A stretch of 10,026 nucleotides of DNA from SKVR01 sp964410015. Its GTDB lineage: Bacteria > Bacteroidota > Bacteroidia > Bacteroidales > UBA7960. A program made the translations under genes and the position numbers. How positions within the stretch are numbered: position 1 is the stretch's first letter; every line of letters begins with the position of its first letter. Location of the stretch: NCBI GenBank assembly GCA_964410015.1, contig CAYPFV010000122.1, forward strand, positions 1-10,026, written 5' to 3'. Below are positions 6,869 through 10,026 of this stretch, piece by piece. Under the pieces are notes generated by a model. The model had not been told where the DNA came from, searched no databases, and saw nothing but the letters and a program-made list of their open reading frames with translations.

Positions 6869-8107
6869 ATGATTTATTCAGGAATTATCCGGTTTTTAGT
6901 AATCCTGCTACATCTTACCCTTTTTACCTCAATTTCTTTACAGGCACAAACGGCAAATGATGCATACAACAGGGGTGTATATTTAATGGCTGCTAAAGAA
7001 TACAAAACAGCCATAGATCAGTTTCAACAAGCCATTGACAAAGTACCCTATTTCTATGAAGCATACTTTGAAATGGGGAAATGCTACATGAAACTGCAGG
7101 AACCCGACAGCGCCATTCATAAATTTACACTTGCCATTGAACACAATAAAGATTTTTCGGATGCCTACCTGAAAAGAGGTATTAGTTATTTCCAGAAAGG
7201 AAACATCGATCTGGCTCTCACCGATTATAATACAGCCATTGAACTCGACCCTGAAAACATTAATACCATACTGAAAAGATCAGAAATACACATTAGAAAT
7301 AGTTCAAACAAACTGGCCTTAGAAGACCTGAACTTTGTAATTGAATCGGGACACAAAAATGCCAATGTTTATTTTAACAGAGGAAAACTTTTGAAACAAA
7401 AAGGTGAAAATCGGGCAGCACTCGAGGATTTTAGTGCCGCTTTAGAACTGGATCCCGACCACGCAGAACTAAGATTCGAAAGAGGGTTGATCTATAACAG
7501 CATGGAAGAATACAAACTGGCAGCAGAAGATTTTACCATTGCTATTGATCATGGAATTACTTCACAAAACATTTTTCAACTCAGGGCTGATGCCTTTTTC
7601 CTTGCCAAAAACTACAACAAAGCTGTAGACGAATATACAAGGATGATCAACCAATTCAGACAAAGAAACGAAGAAACCTATTACAACAGGGCACTCTCTT
7701 ATTTTTATGCAGGCGAATACGAACCTGCTGCCCGCGATTTTACCAAAGTTGTAGGACAAAACAGAAACAGGGAAGATGCCTATATTTATCGGGCGGAAGC
7801 CTATTTTAAACTGGGAAGGGAATCGCAGGCAATGACAGATTACCGAATTCTGATGAGAATAAACCCCGAATACGCACCTGCTTACTATAAACGCGGAGCA
7901 ATGTATCTCGAATCAGGAAAAATAAAAGAAGCGCTGGAAGACCTCAACAAAGCCATTGAGATTAAACCTACAGCTGAATCTTATTATTTGCGCGCCGCTA
8001 TTTATGATCAAATCAATAATCAGACAGATGCATGCTATGATCTCGAAAAAGCAGCTTCTATGGGTCATGAAGAAGCAGCTAAAAAGAAAGCGGTGTTTTG
8101 TAATTAG
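6869..8107 (+). CDS. Secreted tetratricopeptide-repeat protein (about 11 TPR units)
   Basis: A 412-residue protein with an N-terminal Sec signal peptide. Residues 5-24 are hydrophobic, with likely cleavage after SLQA (26), so it is probably periplasmic or outer-membrane associated. The rest is an almost unbroken array of about eleven 33-36-residue TPR units beginning near residues 29, 62, 96, 130, 163, 198, 231, 268, 302, 334 and 369. Recurring marks are A-Y-x-x-R-G in helix A and A-x-x-D-[FLY]-x-x-A-I-x-x-x-P in helix B. The last unit ends in a Sel1-like DACYDLEKAASMGHEEA (387-403) and a cysteine near the end (C411), a frequent ending among Bacteroidota TPR proteins. TPR arrays hold protein partners and have no catalytic residues. 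The partner is unknown. It has its own candidate promoter and no tightly linked neighbour, so context gives no further clue. Confidence 0.9.
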   Translation: MIYSGIIRFLVILLHLTLFTSISLQAQTANDAYNRGVYLMAAKEYKTAIDQFQQAIDKVPYFYEAYFEMGKCYMKLQEPDSAIHKFTLAIEHNKDFSDAYLKRGISYFQKGNIDLALTDYNTAIELDPENINTILKRSEIHIRNSSNKLALEDLNFVIESGHKNANVYFNRGKLLKQKGENRAALEDFSAALELDPDHAELRFERGLIYNSMEEYKLAAEDFTIAIDHGITSQNIFQLRADAFFLAKNYNKAVDEYTRMINQFRQRNEETYYNRALSYFYAGEYEPAARDFTKVVGQNRNREDAYIYRAEAYFKLGRESQAMTDYRILMRINPEYAPAYYKRGAMYLESGKIKEALEDLNKAIEIKPTAESYYLRAAIYDQINNQTDACYDLEKAASMGHEEAAKKKAVFCN

Positions 8108-8112
8108 TCTTT

Positions 8113-8142
8113 GCAGGAAATATAAAATAAGTATTTTCTTGC
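8113..8142 (+). terminator. Weak hairpin after the TPR gene
   Basis: GCAGGAAATA (8113-8122) can pair with TATTTTCTTGC (8132-8142) as about 10 bp with one G-U pair and one bulged base. There is no T-run after it, so a standard intrinsic terminator is not supported. It may only protect the 3' end. Confidence 0.2.
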
Positions 8143-8217
8143 TGACACTAATTAAAACCAACAGACACTATCCCTTTCTTTCTGTGCATTTAATATCTCG
8201 TGTTATTTAAAAAAAGA

Positions 8218-8225
8218 TAAATTTG
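8218..8225 (+). promoter_or_regulatory. Candidate -7 box upstream of the DsrE-like lipoprotein
   Basis: TAAATTTG matches TAnnTTTG exactly, but I see no good TTTG element at the proper distance upstream. If used, transcription would start near 8232 and make a leader of about 130 nt. A TGGTATAAT string (8267-8275) looks like an extended -10 box of the E. coli type, which Bacteroidota are not known to favour. Confidence 0.35.
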
Positions 8226-8240
8226 TATTCTTTTGATTTT

Positions 8241-8339
8241 ATCATATAATAATAATTGGATTAAACTGGTATAATGGAACCTCCTTTTTGCTGATTATTA
8301 TATCATTGTTTTTCTGTGTAATAACACATGGAGGTTTCT
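8241..8339 (+). promoter_or_regulatory. Structured leader candidate upstream of the lipoprotein gene
   Basis: Two interleaved inverted repeats are present. ATCATATAATAAT (8241-8253) is complementary to ATTATTATATCAT (8294-8306) except at one base. GGAACCTCC (8276-8284) is complementary to GGAGGTTTC (8330-8338) over all 9 positions, with one G-U pair. Inside the second loop, TGTGT/ACACA (8315-8328) forms a further 5-bp hairpin. Because the two long helices cross, they would be either alternatives or a pseudoknot. A nine-codon frame (8328-8357, MEVSNKLKS) ends 4 nt before the lipoprotein ATG. No known riboswitch class is recognised. Confidence 0.4.
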
Positions 8340-8361
8340 AACAAACTAAAAAGCTAAACGT

Positions 8362-8817
8362 ATGAAAAAACACATGATGATTTTTGGAGCTATGCTGATG
8401 ATGCTTTCCTGCGTAGAAAACACAACGCAAAACAATCAGCAAGAAAAAACCAACGAACCAGAAAAAGATGGCATTTTACTGCACATTACACATGATCATG
8501 ATGATCCTCACCGGGTTCTGATGCCTTTACAAATGGCTATTACAATGGCACCCGAAAAAGATGTAATGATCTATCTTGACATTGATGCCGTTAATCTGGT
8601 TACAAAAGATGCAGAAGACATGACCTACGAACATTTCACACCCCTGAAAGAAGCCATAAACAAATTGCTCGAAATGGGAGTAAGTATTTATGCCTGCCCG
8701 GGATGTATGAAAATTGCAGGAATTGAAGAATCTGACCTCGCAGAAGGCATTCAGGTAGCTGAAAAAGAAAAATTCTTCAATTTCACAGAGGGCAATATCG
8801 TTTCACTTAGCTACTGA
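8362..8817 (+). CDS. DsrE-like family lipoprotein with a CPGC motif
   Basis: A 151-residue lipoprotein. The signal peptide (1-16) ends in a lipobox with the lipidated cysteine at C17 (MMLSC). A polar linker rich in N, Q and E (18-36) follows, then one domain with the DsrE/F-like alternating pattern: GILLHIT (37-43), DDPHRVLMPLQMAITM (47-62), VMIYLDIDAV (68-77), KLLEMGVSIYACPGCM (101-116) and FFNFTEGNIVSLSY (138-151). DsrE-fold proteins of the cytosol relay sulfur on a cysteine. Here the conserved position is part of C112-P-G-C115, and a histidine cluster (H41, H44, H46, H50) could bind metal. Lipidation places the domain outside the cytosol, most likely periplasmic, as no surface-export signal (acidic run just after C17) is seen. 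The physiological role is unknown. It is a single-gene unit with a structured leader and a terminator. Confidence 0.8.
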   Translation: MKKHMMIFGAMLMMLSCVENTTQNNQQEKTNEPEKDGILLHITHDHDDPHRVLMPLQMAITMAPEKDVMIYLDIDAVNLVTKDAEDMTYEHFTPLKEAINKLLEMGVSIYACPGCMKIAGIEESDLAEGIQVAEKEKFFNFTEGNIVSLSY

Positions 8818-8875
8818 CTTGCACGAAAAAATGGTGAAATGTAATTATTATTTATGAAAATAACATGTTTAAACG

Positions 8876-8912
8876 GGAGATCTGGTAAAGCATTTTCCCG
8901 GATCTCCTTTTT
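8876..8912 (+). terminator. Intrinsic terminator after the lipoprotein gene
   Basis: GGAGATCTGG (8876-8885) pairs with CCGGATCTCC (8898-8907) over 10 bp, with one G-U pair, around a 12-nt loop. It is followed at once by TTTTT (8908-8912). It ends 20 nt before dcd and so separates the lipoprotein transcript from dcd. Confidence 0.8.
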
Positions 8913-8932
8913 ATACTAATCTTACCTACATA

Positions 8933-9460
8933 ATGATACTAAGCGGAAAGCAAATTCAATCAAAAATGGGAAAAGAGATTATCATCGATCCCTTTCACCC
9001 CGGGCAAATAAACCCCAATAGCTACAACCTGAAATTACACAACGAACTAATGGTGTATGATCAGACAACCCTCGATATGAAAAGGGAAAATACAGCCACA
9101 AAAATAACCATACCCGCAGAAGGTTTGCTTTTACAACCCAACACACTATACCTGGGCAGAACAGTTGAATATACAAAAACCAATCATTATGTACCCATGC
9201 TCGAAGGAAGAAGCAGTATAGGAAGACTTGGCATGTTTATACATGTTACAGCTGGTTTTGGTGATGTGGGATTTGAAGGATACTGGACACTGGAAATTTT
9301 TGTAATTCAACCGCTTGTTATCTACCCATTTATTGAGGTTTGTCAAATATACTATCACAATATTGACGGTGATTTCGACACTTATAAACATGGAAAATAC
9401 CAAAAAAACCATGACATTCAACCCAGTATGCTCTTTAAAGACTTTGATCCAATATTGTAA
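8933..9460 (+). CDS. dcd: dCTP deaminase (Dcd), possibly bifunctional DCD:DUT
   Basis: A 175-residue cytosolic homotrimeric enzyme of the dUTPase fold that deaminates dCTP to dUTP on the path to dTTP. Visible motifs are MILSGKQI (1-8), IDPFHPGQINPNSYNL (18-33), LEGRSSIGRLG (90-100, phosphate-binding R93-S94-S95), HVTAGFGDVGF (104-114), WTLEIF (118-123) with the catalytic glutamate E121, CQIYY (137-141) and GKYQ (154-157) near the mobile C-terminal lid. The E. coli enzyme has TAHR where this one has TAGF. The bifunctional enzymes of Mycobacterium tuberculosis and Methanocaldococcus have TAGF or TAGW, so release of dUMP is possible but unproven. The start follows the terminator closely, and no clear promoter of its own is seen. 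The 3' end overlaps the convergent yjbQ gene by 26 bp. Confidence 0.93.
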   Translation: MILSGKQIQSKMGKEIIIDPFHPGQINPNSYNLKLHNELMVYDQTTLDMKRENTATKITIPAEGLLLQPNTLYLGRTVEYTKTNHYVPMLEGRSSIGRLGMFIHVTAGFGDVGFEGYWTLEIFVIQPLVIYPFIEVCQIYYHNIDGDFDTYKHGKYQKNHDIQPSMLFKDFDPIL

Positions 9461-9845
9461 CAACAATCTCCCGTTGCTCACGCGGACCATCAAACTCGCA
9501 TAAAAAAATATTTTGCCAGGTAGACAAACCCATCTTTCCATCCATAATGGGTATAGTTTCCTGAGGACCTACAATGCCCGCCTTCAAATGCGAATCGCCA
9601 TTTCCATCCTGTTGATCATGCAACCAAACACCTTGGGGAATAATCTTTCTCATAAAATTTACAACATCCGTTTGCACCGAATCATCCCAGTTTTCCTGGA
9701 TCATGATACCGGCAGTAGCACCACGTACGTAAACATTTACCAGTCCGCTATCAACGCCTGCACTTTCTACAATACTTTCCACATCGCGGGTAATATCATA
9801 CAAACCCTCACGGGTTTTTGTTTTGCACCGAACGATTCTTTGCAT
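9435..9845 (-). CDS. YjbQ / UPF0047 family protein
   Basis: A 136-residue small cytosolic protein spanning the whole UPF0047 domain, often named a secondary thiamine-phosphate synthase because some members show a weak activity of that kind. The cellular role is not settled. Conserved features are VRGATAGIMIQENWDD (40-55), LHDQQDGNGDSHLKAG (75-90) with H76 and H86, LSTWQNIF (107-114) and EFDGPREQR (117-125). Many family members have HTTAG at the first motif, where this one has GATAG, so one putative metal-ligand histidine is absent. I recall the GATAG/QENWDD form as a subgroup, but this is not checked. The start is ATG 9843-9845. The upstream 100 bp is A/T-rich with only a poor box, TATATTTA (9874-9867). 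It is convergent with dcd, with a 26-bp overlap of the coding ends. Confidence 0.88.
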   Translation of the reverse strand: MQRIVRCKTKTREGLYDITRDVESIVESAGVDSGLVNVYVRGATAGIMIQENWDDSVQTDVVNFMRKIIPQGVWLHDQQDGNGDSHLKAGIVGPQETIPIMDGKMGLSTWQNIFLCEFDGPREQREIVVTILDQSL

Positions 9846-9946
9846 AAGCGTTATTTTTTTTAATAATAAATATATAGGGAAAACATTCTATATCTTACAA
9901 CGCAAAGTAATCTGTTTTTCTTTACTTTTTGGTGAAAAAAATCTGA

Positions 9947-10026
9947 TCACCCATGCGCGTTGATAACCTTTCTAAGGACTTTTTGGGGAATATCGTCGCT
10001 TTTTTCAAAAAGATTGTTTCCAACCT
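9947..10026. other. Window end: unresolved partial gene, strand uncertain
   Basis: Three frames stay open to the edge. On the plus strand, ATG 9953 starts MRVDNLSKDFLGN..., which would be divergent from yjbQ. On the minus strand, one frame ends ...QKVLRKVINAHG at TGA 9947-9949 and another ends ...MGDQIFFTKK at TAA 9922-9924. The plus frame and the first minus frame are codon-aligned opposites, so purine/pyrimidine periodicity cannot separate them. No family is recognised in any of them. A gene probably exists here, but I cannot say which. Confidence 0.3.

Noticed and set aside
8267..8275. TGGTATAAT, an extended -10 promoter of E. coli type
   Set aside because: There is no -35 box at a useful distance, and the organism seems to use the Bacteroidota promoter type.
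9843..9912. Promoter boxes for yjbQ on the minus strand (TATATTTA 9874-9867; TTACTTTG 9909-9902)
   Set aside because: Each misses a key base of TAnnTTTG and neither has a TTTG element at the proper distance, so neither is strong enough to list.

Overview
The window looks like chromosomal core genome of a member of the Bacteroidota. Supporting signs are an A/T-rich sequence, promoter-like boxes of the Bacteroidota form (TAnnTTTG with an upstream TTTG-like element), no Shine-Dalgarno sequences in front of most genes, a long LptF/LptG-type permease, a 175-residue Dcd, and a TPR protein ending in a Sel1-like DA..D..KA...G..EA...C tail. No insertion sequence, phage gene, CRISPR array, tRNA or rRNA was seen.

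Left part (1-4968, all minus strand) is one tightly packed cluster. In transcription order it holds an LptF/LptG-family permease, a GT4 glycosyltransferase, a membrane GT2 glycosyltransferase that probably starts at TTG, and ribBA, which runs off the left edge. The first two genes overlap by 26 bp, the two glycosyltransferase genes are 12 bp apart, and GT2 and ribBA overlap by 35 bp. This implies a single transcript with translational coupling, joining envelope export and glycan assembly with the first committed steps of riboflavin synthesis. The 684-bp gap upstream (4969-5652) has no convincing gene. It does carry the best promoter in the window, pointing at the permease about 490 nt away, and a set of small inverted repeats and a 12-nt repeat that may be a structured leader or a small RNA.

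Middle part (5653-8107, plus strand) has xerD, a tyrosine recombinase with all catalytic residues, and then a secreted protein built of about eleven TPR units with its own candidate promoter and paired direct repeats upstream.

Right part (8108-10026) has a small lipoprotein of the DsrE-like fold with a CPGC motif, preceded by a leader with strong inverted repeats and followed by a clear intrinsic terminator. Next come dcd (dCTP deaminase, with a TAGF motif like the bifunctional DCD:DUT enzymes) and, convergent with it and overlapping by 26 bp, a YjbQ/UPF0047 gene. The last 75 or so bases hold competing open frames that the window is too short to resolve.

Most genes are ordinary housekeeping functions. 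The points most worth a second look are the two leader regions (5060-5475 and 8218-8361), the glycosyltransferase pair between the permease and ribBA, and the CPGC DsrE-like lipoprotein. I found no clear evidence of an undescribed multi-gene system.
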